The notes: generated from the sequence alone by a model not told the origin. A stretch of DNA of 64,000 bases from Polytrichum commune (GCA_950295325.1 OX485807.1:28307666-28371665); one strand, 5' to 3'. Positions 12,288 through 24,267 are shown, numbered from the stretch's first letter. A program made the numbers and translations.

Positions 12288-12550
12288 CGTGCATGGGTGA
12301 CTACGGAATAAAATTCCCTATGCACAATAAATTTATGGAGACAAATAAATGCATATGAACTAATGGTATGCTAGATAATAGAGATGTATTCTTACTAAGA
12401 TTCTCAATTTCAGCTGATAAATGCCTCCGCTACATACACAAAACATAAATCATGACACAAATATACCTTTATTATACATACACAATCCACTTTCACTTCC
12501 CAATGAAAAAAGTTATAGAGGATGTGTGTTATACATAGGATGTAACTTAT
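12288..12550 (+). repeat. Dispersed repeat, copy 2 (partner at 8805-9070)
   Basis: This is the same-orientation relative of the 8.8-kb repeat, and it too follows a G run (12255-12263). It ends around a GTTATACATAGGATGTA segment comparable to the ATATTTATAGCATGTAC of the other copy. No terminal structure was found. Confidence 0.5.
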
Positions 12551-12636
12551 AGTAATTTGAACCTAGGACATCACGTCATGAAAGCAGGATAATGACAGCA
12601 TCAAGCTTTTAGCATCATATGATTAGCTAAGTCATA

Positions 12637-12800
12637 AGTCCACTTTGACCTCTTAGAATTTTTACATCTCAACTCCGATTGGGCTCCGATTTTAATACTT
12701 GAAACGACAATCTTCATGTTTCACAATCGCTCACTAGTTAAGACACTTCACAATACCATGTTTCCAATGGCCAAAGGTGTACGTGGAGTTGGAATTACCC
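12637..12800 (+). repeat. Dispersed repeat family T, copy 1
   Basis: It carries the family core CACTTTGACCTCTTA, ATCTCAACTCCGAT and GAAACGACAATCTT. The most complete copy is at 42590-42760. A GTGGAGTTGGAA phrase follows at about 12785. Confidence 0.5.
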
Positions 12801-13634
12801 GTTTACAGGCCCACACATAACCACCTTACGCCAACCAGTAGCCGAGAAGTGGAGAAGTGAAGATGACCATCGACAGCATAGCAATACGCACTTAACTGGC
12901 TTGAAACTATCATGGTGTTTCAATCAACACACATCTACATTAGTGACTGAGTTCACACAAGTAATGGCAATTGAAGAGCTCATTGACGTCGAGTCACAAA
13001 CTATAGTATAGAATACAGTCCCACTTTAATACGCATGAGTATACTTCAAACGCACAGTAGCTATTACTACGCTTATGCATGACTTATATTACCCACCCAC
13101 ACAGCAAGCTTATCACATAAACTTCTAACAAACCCTGCACCGATTGTAATGAAGTGGCTTGAATACGGGGGTCCATGGGGAGGCAAGTAAGGTATATAAA
13201 GATGGGATAACAAAGGTCGCAGCCATGGCAGCTCGGGTCAGAGCGGGTTGATAAATAAATATGGAAGTCTTGCGATTTATTGCTAAATAATTGCTGTTGT
13301 CACACATGGATGGATTGATGGAGATCAGGGCGGGCTGCAGCAGCAGGCATCCCATAAGTGACTTGCCGCTACCACAGTGGGTTGCAGTAAGTACTAAGTA
13401 CTCCTCCTTCTTATAAGTGTGCCTCGGTCCTATGCCGTATTGAATTCTTTTGGAATAATGTACCTTTTGGGAGAGGACCGTATTGGCTTACAACCGACAT
13501 GCCCATGTCCATAGCTCTTCAAGTTGAAGCTCCTTTATCGGCCCTAGCTAGCTTAGGTTAGCTTGCTGCCGGCTATTGTACGTGACGTTTCAAGCTTCTT
13601 CCTAGCTACCAAGTGGAGGTCGGCCGGTGGCTAG
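12801..13634. other. Intergenic DNA, compositionally mixed
   Basis: No coding evidence is visible. The 13380-13630 part is less AT-rich and contains TACGTGACG and GCCGGC words, but no gene start can be supported. Confidence 0.35.
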
Positions 13635-15150
13635 GGCCAGCTACCGTATCAATTGTCAACAAACAAAACACCCTACTCGTGAACTTCCCTTAAGTAATAG
13701 GGTTTGTATTGCTGCCATGCCTCTTCTACACTCCCGGCCGACCAGAATTAAACTCCCTCGTAAAAGCAAACTAAGTATGAGCCATGGTGTTGTAAGGAAA
13801 AAGAGTACATGAGCATGTGTGTGTTTCCATGCATTTGAATTCATGTCCATTGGCTCTACTCTATTCAAGAGTCCCTTTGTTACATAGCTACGGTTTGCTA
13901 CCTATGCTTGTGGTACGTGGGTTCGATTTGAGGTGTTAGATAGTTTTGAGGCCAACTACCATACAATTGTCAACAAACAAAACACCCAACTAAACTTCCC
14001 TTAATAGGATTTGTATTGATGCCATGCCTCTTCTACACTCCCGGCCGACCATAGTTAAATTCCCCGTAAAAGCAAACTATGTATGAGCTTGTTGTTGTTG
14101 TAAGGAAAAAGAATATATGAGCATATGTATGTTTTCATGCATGTGAATTTGTGAGTCCATTGGCTCTACTCTATTCATTGGCTCCACTCTATAATTGATA
14201 TGGTAGGGCCAACTACCATATCAATTGTCAAGAAACAAAACACCCAAATGAACTTCCTTTAATAGGGTTTGTATTGATGCCATGCCTCTTCTACACTCTT
14301 GGCCAACCATAATTAAATTCCCCCCGTAAAAGCAAACTATGTATGAGCCATGTTGTTGTAAGGAAAAAGAATATATGAGCATGTGTATGTTTCCATGCAT
14401 GTGAATTCGAGTCCATTGGCTCTACTTTATTCAAGAGTCCCTTTGTTACATAGCTACGGTTTGCTACCTATGCTTGCAGTACGTGGGCTTGCTTTGAGGT
14501 GTTAGATAGCTTTAGGGCTAGCTACCATATCAATTGTCAACAAACAAAACACCCAACTAAACTTTCCTTAATAGGGTTTGTATTGATGCCATGCCTCTTC
14601 TACACTCTTGGCCAACCATAATTAAATTCCCCCCGTAAAAACAAACTATGTATGAGCCATGTTGTTGTAAGGAAAAAGAATACATGAGCATGTGTATGTT
14701 TCCATGCATGTGAATTCGAGTCCATTGGCTCTACTTTATTCAAGAGTCCCTTTGTTACATAGCTACGGTTTGCTACCTATGCTTGTGGTATGTGGGCTCG
14801 CTTTGAGGTGTTAGATAGTTTTAAGGCCAACTGCCATATCAATTGTCAACAAACAAAACACCCAACTGAACTTCCCTTAATAGGGTTTATATTCATGCCA
14901 TGCCTCTTCTACACTCCCTGCCGACCATAACTAAATTTCCCTCTAAAAGCAAACTATGTTTGAGCCATGTTGTTGTTATTGACCAAGGATTCGTAAGGAA
15001 AAGGAATATATGAACATATATATGTTTCCATGCATGTGAATTTGAGTCCATTGGATCTACTCTTTTCAAAAGTCCCTTTGTTACATAGCTACAGTTTGCT
15101 ACCTATGCTTGTGGTACGTGGGCTTGCTTTGAGGTGTTAGATAGTTTTAG
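13635..15150 (+). repeat. Tandem array of about 310 bp, five units
   Basis: Units begin with GGCC(A/T)(A/G)CT(A/G)CC and ATCAATTGTCAACAAACAAA at about 13635, 13950, 14207, 14516 and 14825. The lengths are therefore 315, 257, 309, 309 and about 326 bp. Each unit contains ATGCCTCTTCTACACTC, TCCATGCAT and TGCTACCTATGCTTG in the same order. The second unit lacks part of its 3' end. The fifth has a short insertion (TTGACCAAGGATTCG). Units 3 and 4 are the most alike. No protein is encoded. Confidence 0.85.
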
Positions 15151-15414
15151 GAATATGGCTCTCATGCATACAGTTGTACACGTGCTTGTTTTCTTGTCCG
15201 AATCAAACTCGTATGATACACCTCGATGACATGAACATCACCTTTTAGGTTGTCATTGAGTGTTTGCCTGGGTTTTTGTTTATTCAAATGATGAACTACA
15301 TGATGCGAGCTCTTAGAATAGCCAAGGTAAATTAAAGGTGGAGTTCGGTGGTGCCCTGAGCTGGTAAGTTGAGACACTCTTGGGTTTAGCACAAAGAAAT
15401 TCATGAACCAAGCA

Positions 15415-17440
15415 CGGTCAAGTATATGGAAAAATGGTTCTGGTATACTAAAACAATGTGGTTTTTGGTCAAACGGCTAAAAGTAGTAGCAAAGTGTTGT
15501 CTTTTTCATGACGACCTTTATTGTTGTGCTAGATACTGAAATATAGAATATCAAGATGAGATCTTCAAACCACATCATGAGAAGTGATGCTCATAAGATG
15601 ATGGTTGTATCTAGTTTGGGACGTAGATTTCATGACCTCAATTATTTTGAAGTTGGATCTTCTTTTTCACATTCTTTGAATTCATTATAAAATTAAGGGC
15701 ACTATTACAAACTTTCACAAAAAATCTATTTAATGGAATTATATCAAAATTTTGACATATTTCATACAATTACTTGTTCAAGATCACCTACTTGCACACT
15801 ACTTGCACCATCTTCTGAAAATTGTGGACTTTTCTTGAAATTGTATTTGTGAATGTAAATTGCTTGGCTTTGTAGATCAATGTGTCTTTTACAAGTTTGT
15901 GATATTCTCCTTCACAAAATTCAAATTTCGTAATAAGTATATAGTCTTGAATCATTTTTACTCAAACCTATGCATAACTTTGGAGTTGTGTACTTGATTG
16001 TGCTTGCACCCACAAACATGAAATTATCTCATGTTATTTAAGATTTAGATCGACAATTCATCCATTTATGCAAGCAAAAAGGTATGGAAAATCTATCAAC
16101 CTTTAGGACATGGATTTGTGATTGTCACACACCTCACACTAGTTACATGATCAATAATACGGCAATTTAGTTCATTTTGATTGGACCTTATGTGGTGCGC
16201 ACATATAAGCACAACCATTGACAATTATCTTGCAAAAAGTGTCCAATTTTGTTTCTTTACCAAACCCAAGGGTACTTCGGTGTTGTCAATTCTCTCATAT
16301 TAATTAATCATTTTTAATGTAACTTGAAATGGCAGTTACAATCCCTACTCAAGGTTGCATTATTATTTAAGCAATCATTTCTTAGTGTGAATTTGACATC
16401 AAGTTTTAGTCTATTGTGGCCTTGCATCCACAACATTCACACTTATTCCAAGAATCACTATAATCTCACACACCACAAAGTTAAAAGACGATGGATTTTT
16501 CCTTGGCATTTTTTCTTATTAATTCTCCAACACACACTATAATCTCATTTTGTATATTTATTAATTCCACACACAAATGTACAATTCATTTCCCATGATC
16601 AGGTCATCTACTTCTAGAAGTAGCTATCCATTCAAGTCTAGTAAAACTCGTTACCTCGGATAGATTATATAGAAACATTTGTTGAAATGTATCAGAGTTT
16701 CAAACATTAGCCCTTAGGCAATTAGCTAGCTGCAAGTACCAATACTAGTCTATCTCTTTAGGTTTTCATTCTATTCACTTACTTCTTATCCTCTTTGGCA
16801 ATCGCATGTCTTTTTAATTTTAACCTTTGGATGCAAGTATGGTAAAGTGGACCAAAAAACGCTTCAATATCTCAAAATTATAGTTGTTTTGGTGAAATGC
16901 CTAAAAATGATAGAAAAATGTTGTTTAAGTTGAATACCTCTATTGTTATGTTAAGTACATAAATGTAGAATACCATAATGAGATCTTCAAAACTTATCAT
17001 TTAAAAGTAATTCTTACCAGCAAATGGCTAGATCCAGTTTTGGACATAAATTTCATGACATTAACTATTTTGAGCTTGTTTTTTTTTTCATGTTTCTTAG
17101 ATTCATTACACACTTGAGGTCTTCATTAATATTTTCTGTAGAAAACCATCAATTCTATGTAGATTTACCATATTTTAAACAAAACTTTGACAATTACTTG
17201 TTCAATATCACCACTTGGACACCCACTTGCACTATCTCCTAAAATTTGTAGACTTTTTTGAGATTGGACATGTCAACATAAATTGTTGAGCTTTGTAGAT
17301 CAATATGTTTTAAAGATGTTTGTAATTTTTTTCTTCATAAAACTCAAAGTTAGTATATTTTTTTGAATCACTTCACTTAAACATGTGCAAGGATCTAGAG
17401 TTGTCCAGTATATTATGCTTGCACCCCTTTCATCTCCCAA
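15415..17440 (+). repeat. Tandem duplication of about 1.4 kb
   Basis: 15415-15940 aligns with about 16836-17355 in the same orientation. Shared phrases include GAGATCTTCAAA, TTTCATGAC, ACAATTACTTGTTCAA, CTTTGTAGATCAAT and ATTGTTATG/ATTGTTGTG. The alignment appears to continue through a GTGCTTGCACCC / ATGCTTGCACCC segment, so the unit is about 1420 bp, with the second copy incomplete. Identity is roughly 65-70%. No recognisable protein is encoded in either copy. Confidence 0.65.
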
Positions 17441-18636
17441 TCATACCAAGGGTTGCATATCCCAACAGGGCTTACCTTTTTTTTAGATAAGATTATGACA
17501 TGTTCAACTTCAGCCTTCTGCTTCTAAAGTTCTACAAACATGTACTCAACTTGAATCTTTATATACTACAACGACATATCCTCTCTTTTTATGTCAATTT
17601 CTTTTGAGGCCGTTTCTTCTTATATTTTTGAAGGCCATAGACTTCACATGATTCTACAAATCCTTTACACCAACTAATAAACAACCCATGCTCATTAGTT
17701 CACAAGGAGGAATAAAGTTTAATTCCTCACTCAACCAAGGTCATGCTCCATTCTTTCTACTTGATTAAATTCTTCAACTCACTGAGATTTCATCCCACTC
17801 ATCAGCACCATCCATCCTCATGGACAAAATTAAGTATATTCTTTAGTCAATCATTTAATTCACTCACAATATTGATGAGAAGATTGTCAAGCCAACACAA
17901 CCACTTTAGTTGTTGAGTGCTTAATCACTCTACTAACCATCACCATTTGGGATAGCTATCTTTATGAATATTTCTCTCATGTCTCTCACAAGATCTTTCA
18001 CATGCAGTAGATTGGGATGGGGTGGTTGATAACCCAACCCACATCAAGGCTTAGTTCACAAACGTTCTACTGAACAGTCGATGGCCTTCCAATTCAATTC
18101 TCATGCAAGTATGAATCTATACATGGACATATAAATAAGAATAATTTCACCCCAACTTAATTTGCAATTAAACTTGTGACCGATACAAAGCCTCTGGTTC
18201 TACACAATGTAGGATTGCAATCTCTTATCCAATCCTCTTTGCTTTCAAGATGAACGTGTTTACAAAGAGGTTCCAAGGCTATTGACTTCGAGTGTAGATC
18301 TTGATTTGTAGACATAATTAGACTTAATCATGGTTCATCCTCACAAGCACATACAAATGGACACCTAGACAATGGTATGAGAAATCACTCCTCAACCATA
18401 TCTTTAAAAATACTTGATCCTACATCAATGTCAAAAAAACTGACTTCCAAGTCTACCGTTTCTCCATTGCCCTTGCCACCAAGAAGTGCCCAAGATTTCC
18501 ATGCAATTCCCGTGCCTCTACCATTTGCCAATACAAAAGCAAAAGACGTTCAAGGTGAAGAAAACAAGGATTGACTCCCCCCTTCTCTAAGAAATGTAGA
18601 CTATATATTTACAAGAGAATATGTGCTAACACTTAA
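17441..18636. other. Intergenic DNA, nothing recognised
   Basis: AT-rich sequence with no gene, RNA or repeat boundary that I can support. Confidence 0.4.
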
Positions 18637-19127
18637 GGGGCTAATCGTCCCGAGACCACTTTGGTTTACACCAAGGAAAAAAATGTAAGAGTGACCATGA
18701 ATTTCGAGGTTCCCAAAAGACATATTTCAAGGCCTACATTATCCACTGACATGGCCCAATAGGTTTTGCAGTGGGAGAGGCAAAAGAGGTGCTTTGGTAT
18801 AAAAAGGCAAAGGCCCATGGGAGAAAAATAATGTTATAATAAATTTTTAAACGAATTTCTTTTCGGGAAGAGAAGATGAAGACAAGAGAAGACAAAAGAA
18901 TGATCAAACTTCATTTGATTTTATTTTCAAAACTGCCTTTTTGGACATATATTAAAAAATCAGCACATTCACCTTTTGGTGCATGCTCATTCCTCTTGGC
19001 CCACATTCAGTTTACACCTAGTGAGGGGCCCAAAGGCTTTGTAAATTGTTTTTTTTAAAGATATCGGACCATGGAAGTTGGACCATTTCCATGGTCCGAT
19101 TTCATAGTCCATGGTGTAAACTAGTCC
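18637..19127 (+). mobile_element. Harbinger-type MITE family P, copy 1 (left end deleted)
   Basis: The right end carries the inverted pair CCATGGAAGTTGGACCAT..ATGGTCC and ends GGTGTAAACTAGTCC. The left end reads GGGGCTAAT after TAA (18634-18636) and lacks the terminal GTTTACACC segment and most of the first 90 bp seen in the 61.4-kb copy. The interior (GGAGAGGCAAAAGAGGTG, GAAGAGAAGATGAAGACA) matches the other two copies. The right flank is TTA. It is non-coding and about 490 bp. Confidence 0.75.
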
Positions 19128-19421
19128 TTACGCTACACCTTCTCTAATCTTTTTCTCTCTTTTTTTGGCACAAATTGAAAATTCAATGCAAGAAAGGACC
19201 CAAAATACAATCAACCCAAAAGAACACACCTTCTCTAATCAAAGCATAGTCTCCTCATATCTTCTCATTCTCACAACTCCTAGACTATGACCTTAATTAG
19301 CGCATGTCAATAAAATTTCTAATCCTAACTAAGCCTCTTTCACACTATTTTCGCATTCCTCTTTCGATTTGGAAAATTTGAAGATACAATGCCATAAGGC
19401 ACCTTTGCCTCACGCCTCACT

Positions 19422-19679
19422 TCACTTCAAAACGTTCCCCGGGCTCTCATTCAAATTGACGGTTGGTGTGGCATTGCCAAAAATGAGATACCGAAAAGGA
19501 GTTGACTCAATGAATTGCCTGCTAATGCCCACTTTATCAAGAGCTTGGAACAATAAATCATAAGAGACCTTTTCGTAGGCTTTCAAAATAGAAAATTTCA
19601 GAAAGGCCGATGGTTGTCTAGTTACCTTAGCCCGATAAAATATTTTGGCACTAGAATAGTGTTGTCTAAGATGAACCAA
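19422..19679 (-). pseudogene. LINE reverse-transcriptase fragment
   Basis: The minus-strand frame reads through LKAYEKVSYDLLFQALDKVG and then FGNATPTVNLNESPG. This resembles the segment of plant L1-type LINE reverse transcriptase that contains the first conserved Asp block (usually ...SKAYD.V.W.FL...) and continues to the ...V..NG.....F block. In this copy the usual Asp of KAYD is replaced by Glu. Only about 70 residues survive, and the catalytic YxDD block, endonuclease and RNase H are absent. It is a dead remnant. A Mutator-type MITE lies 115 bp away, at 19794. Confidence 0.6.
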
Positions 19680-19793
19680 AGAGGAAGATATGCCATATGC
19701 TATGGACCAATGACTTTGATAAGGAGAGGTTGGAGTTTGAAATGTATGATTTTAACAAAAAAATCTTATGGATTATTGTAAGGGAGTGATGAG

Positions 19794-20074
19794 GGGTGGG
19801 TCTAAATACCCCCATCGAGCGTGGCTCGGAGGCCAGGTTCGGTGGGGTTCATTTTTTTGGCCCTCCCCGTTTTGGCCCCTTGGGGACTTTTTTTGGATTT
19901 TTTTTGGCTAAATTTGGGTCCTGCAACCCCAAATTACTCTAGGAAGCCCCCTATGAGATTAGGTAAGGCCCCACCCAATTAAAAAAAATAGGGGGCAGGT
20001 TTTACCCCACCCCTGCCACCCCCTCCCGAACCTGGCCTCCGAGCCACGCTCGATGGGGGTATTTAGATAGATCC
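19794..20074 (+). mobile_element. Mutator-type MITE family M, copy 1
   Basis: Terminal inverted repeats of about 40 bp share TCTAAATACCCCCATCGAGC and GTGGCTCGGAGGCCAGGTTC. The 9-bp flanks are perfect direct repeats, AGTGATGAG at 19785-19793 and 20075-20083. The interior is GC-rich with T and A tracts and encodes no protein. Long inverted repeats plus 9-bp duplications point to a Mutator-like origin. Confidence 0.88.
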
Positions 20075-20099
20075 AGTGATGAGTCTCCAATTTTGGGAC

Positions 20100-20535
20100 G
20101 TTCTTCGTGTCACTCTTCATCATAGTCAAATTGAGTGCTAGATCACACGGAATCCCAAGTCTTAAGTCCCAAGTCACTTGAGGTCAATCTGTACAATCTT
20201 AGCCGTTGAGAGCATGGAAGTTGGGACTAACCACTTCACACGGGGTCCCAAGTCCTAAGTCTTAAGTATGACACAAATGCCCACATGGGAACACTTTTGG
20301 AGGTGAGGCTCGGGACTTGTGTTGAGAGTTGGGTCGAGCAAAAAGCTAGACCCAACTCTCAACACAAGTCACGTGAATGTTTTTGCATAAAGTAATCAAG
20401 ATCCGATTGTAATGATAATTAACCATATATTAATGGTTTCTTGAGGCTCGAAAGTTGGGACTTTGCCTCCATGTTGGGACTCGCTAACATGAGTGGGACT
20501 TGGGACTTGGGACCCCATGCAAACCGGCCCTAATG
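20100..20535. repeat. Palindrome-bearing segment with CCCAAGTC repeats
   Basis: The motif TCCCAAGTC with TTAAGTC/CTAAGTC occurs twice on the plus strand (about 20151-20176 and 20243-20268) and inverted near 20490-20512. The centre is a perfect 21-bp-arm palindrome at 20315-20369 (ACTTGTGTTGAGAGTTGGGT, 13-base loop, then its complement). The whole may be one foldback element, but I cannot define its target duplication. Confidence 0.55.
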
Positions 20536-20741
20536 AGATCCTTTGTAACTCCATCATGGAATTTTCCACTGCCTATTGGTTAATAGCGTGTAAATCATCT
20601 AATGAATTAAATTACCGCCTGGTGCGTTCCCTGACACCATACCCTCAATAGCCTTGAACAACTCATTCGTTTACATCACCTTGATGAGCTTGTCGTTCAT
20701 CTCCTTTGTGTAAGTAGCTTGGATTCCTAAATGCACACTAA

Positions 20742-21243
20742 GGGTGACTTCACACACGAGCCAAGAGCCGTGACCAAGAGATTGTGAGAGCCCAAAAGAA
20801 AGTGTCCAAAGGCCGTTACAACACACCTCCAACATCATGTAGTGTGGTCACGGATCCTCAAGTGTAGTGTGAAGCCATACGTAACTGGGCCCTTAACCAA
20901 ATGATATTTCAATGAATTTCTATTCATGCAGGTCCTCACACATGATAAAGTAGAATAAATCAACGGTTGTGAACGTTCAGAGTGCCATGGTCTCCTGGTT
21001 TTGTGTTAGGCCTACCTCCAAGAGATGGTTTTTGAAAATAATCCAAGTGACCATGAAACATGATCCATTGGATGCCATGTAGGAATCCATGTGGACTTTA
21101 CATCCATCTTGCATTCACTTAGTCCGTTGGTCCCTCAAGCGTAGTGTGAAGTAGCGAACTTGGACTGGCTCCGCCTTTTCCACCAATGAGAGTGCTTGAA
21201 GTGTAATGGTCCCGAGCTCTCAGCCTCATGTGTGAAGTGACCC
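20742..21243 (+). mobile_element. Harbinger-type MITE family S, copy 1
   Basis: The ends are GGGTGACTTCACACACGAGC and the inverted GGGTCACTTCACACATGAGG. Both sides are flanked by TAA (20739-20741 and 21244-21246). A 3-bp TAA/TTA duplication with a GG-starting terminal repeat is the PIF/Harbinger (Tourist) pattern. Length is about 500 bp, with no coding capacity. Related partial copies lie at 25430-25705 and 39140-39350. Confidence 0.8.
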
Positions 21244-21246
21244 TAA

Positions 21247-22555
21247 GAGCATATGAAGAGTGACATGATCTTCCACACACACATGATTTTTTATTCATTT
21301 TTTAAAATAAAAAATTTATGGGCTGAAGTTTTCTGGTTCCACCTACTGTACTATAGTGTGTTATTTAAATTGGAACTTTTAATACAGTATTCATTATGAT
21401 TTACTGTGGGTCAGACAAATTATCAAAAGTGTAAGAGAAGAGCCTTTGAACATTGCTAAGTGCAGTTAAGTATTTATAAACTATAATTCCTAGTGGAAGC
21501 AACACACCTAGTTTGAAGAATCAGAAATTATAGAAAATAGTATATAAAGTACTCTAAACATGCAATGTACTTCACAACTTATCTTGGATCCCCTACCTCA
21601 CAAGTCACACAAATGTCCAAGGCTCCATGCTAATGAACCAGTTCAAAGTCAATGTGGTCGGTATGATTGGGTTGAATGAGGTATAGCAAACGCTTGTTAG
21701 TATATATAATACGTAAACTATATACACATGATTTATGTCAATATAAAATCAAGAGTTAAGGGCGTGAGAGCGACATTATTTGGTGTTGTCACGAGGATCA
21801 AAGAAGTTTTTGGGCAATGGGGCTACACTACCTACACACCAAGGAATCGTTTTCCCTATGGAGACCTACTCTAGGCTACCTTTTGCATCCCTCCCGATTA
21901 CCATTGCAGTATTTTAAGGACTATGATTGATCAAGGCACTTTGGATCCTTTTTGCGACTTAACCTGAAGGTTACGTATTTTGATAGAGTCTATCTCCTCC
22001 CACCCCCAATGAGAAAAGGCTAGGGATTCATGGTGTCTATGTAAACTCACCCGTTGCGAAGGTGAAAACACATTGAATAATATTATGTTTCAAAATGATT
22101 ATATTTAGATGATTCGACATAGAGTTAGTCTAGTGGTGTCGAGTTGGAATGAATCAATGTTGAATTTTGTGGGGGATTTTTACACGAGAGCCCCATCATC
22201 CACAATGGATGAGGTTACGCAAACGCCGCAAATCCCAGGCACAAGAAATATTAAAATATATGCTATGCATACCCGACAGAGTTCAATATAGTTGGGAGTT
22301 GGGTGGGCCATGAGCCCCATAGCGAAGATGCCAAGAATGTAATGCAGTATAATGGAACAAATAAAGAGTGCCAATATGATCTCATGCGCTGTGAAGGGTA
22401 AGAAAATTCCATGTGTTATTAGGTTGGAAGTGAGCCATGGCATTGACTAATGTTATGTGCATACTCCTCTTGGGGTAAAGTTTCATGACACATATTGGGA
22501 GAGAGGGATTCAACACAACTGAGCAAATCTCACTCATTTAACATAATAACTTGAC
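21247..22555. other. Intergenic DNA, nothing recognised
   Basis: AT-rich; no supported gene or repeat boundary. Confidence 0.4.
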
Positions 22556-22559
22556 CACT

Positions 22560-22870
22560 TATAGGTTTTGTGGTCAATTCATCTCAAATGGCTTGCACTA
22601 GACTAAATCGGGGTCTTTACACTAATTCCGGTGTCAAAGTAACTAAAAAAATAACATTGGGGTTGCATAATATTTTAGGGTTTCTACGTTGGATGAATGA
22701 GAGGCATGCTCCTATGCAATATTTTTCTCTCTCTCTCTCTCTCTCACAGGGAGGAGACCAAGAAGGAATTGTTGTGTACAAGTGTGCCTCTCATCCATCA
22801 AGCATAAAAATTTGATTCCCTATAGGTTGTGGTTGATTCATCCCAATGACTTTAATTTACACCAATATGT
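22560..22870 (+). repeat. Dispersed repeat family R, copy 1
   Basis: It shares GGATGAATGAGAG, a GGGTCTTT..AC...GTGTCAA phrase and GTGGTTGATTCATCCCAA with segments at 45160-45290 and 47560-48480. A CT-dinucleotide run sits at about 22727-22745. Boundaries are not defined. Confidence 0.45.
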
Positions 22871-22879
22871 GCAATTAGG

Positions 22880-24260
22880 TTTCCGCACAATAATTTATCA
22901 ATATTCCACACCATTTTAAATATGTGTTATGACAATAATGTTTTTTCTTTATAATTTTGACTTAAGTTCCTAGGCGGATGAGTAAACAAAGTTAAAAGTC
23001 TTGAAATATGATTATGAACCAAGATAATTTCATGGGTGAAGAGGCAACCTATTTGCAAAAGCGACCTAATTGCACATATCAATGTAGACCAATTCTGATG
23101 CCAATTTTTTTTATTTTTTTTAAACTCCATATTTCGTATCATTTCAATGTATGATGAATTTTAACAGCACTCACATGCAATAATTCTCTCTCGCACTGGG
23201 GTAGATTAGAGCGCACAGAAACATTGTACACTTTGATAAATTAAACCTTAATTTGGGGTATGAGATCCCATGCTTGTGTAGTTGGACCAATTGGAATGGA
23301 TTGCAAACAAGCTTGAGAGTAACACAATTTTACCGCACCCTAACCTCCAGTAAGTGACATCAATCCCTTCACCTGGTCCAGTCCACAAATTATATGGCAT
23401 AAGGTGAATGGTCCTTATTTGGTTACTCTATGTTGTTTGTTACCTTATACTACTAATGATCACATGGATGAAATTTTTGTGTGTCCGTAAGTGCATTTGA
23501 AGAAGCCATGATCAATTCCATAATTTTTTTGGACCTATTCGTGAACATTGAGCCATAAGAAACACACATAGATACCCCGCCCCCCCCCCACCTATGCTGA
23601 CTATTGAATTTAGAATGCTTAGCAATTATTCTATACCTAATCTAGTCTCTTTTAAGAAACATGTCTTATGATGTTCATTTTTTAGATTTGCACCTAACCA
23701 CCCACCACTCAAATACATGTGTCTAATTGAGATAGGTAACTAAATTTGGCTCATTGATCTTACCATAAGAGGCGTATACACGACTAAGACTAGACGCCCA
23801 CCGTTTTGTGCTAGGCCTCACCAATATTACCCAAGGTGAAATCGGAGTCTATAATCCTTCTGTTTCTTTCTTTGAATACTTTGACCCTAGAAGTTGCATC
23901 TGAGGTCTTGAATTAGACTAGAGGTTCCTACTTAAGATGATTAGCCACAAACATGTGGAGTCAAGTTTTTTGTGGAGATAAAAGACTATGCCAATTATTG
24001 CTTGAAAATGCAGTTGAAAATAAGCACACTTTGTGTTAGAGTGTCCCCTTTACAACGTCATTAGAGATAGCTTCCTTTTCCTATTTTGGAATGTAGAACT
24101 AGGAAGTCTCAACTCTTTCTACTAAATGGACCATCAAGATGATATATTATTGTGGCTACTGCACTCCGTTCCTCTAGGAGATTAGCTTTTTTAACACGGT
24201 CGTGATGAAGTCTTAATCCCATAAGCCATTTGACTTCTTGGATTTGAAAATCAATTTCAT
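22880..24260. other. Intergenic DNA, nothing recognised
   Basis: No coding or RNA evidence. A run of 10 C lies at 23580-23589. Confidence 0.4.
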
Positions 24261-24267
24261 TTCATCT

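Noticed and set aside
13635-15150. CRISPR-like array
   Set aside because: Repeat units are about 310 bp without short repeats and unique spacers, and the DNA is eukaryotic. It is a satellite-style tandem array.
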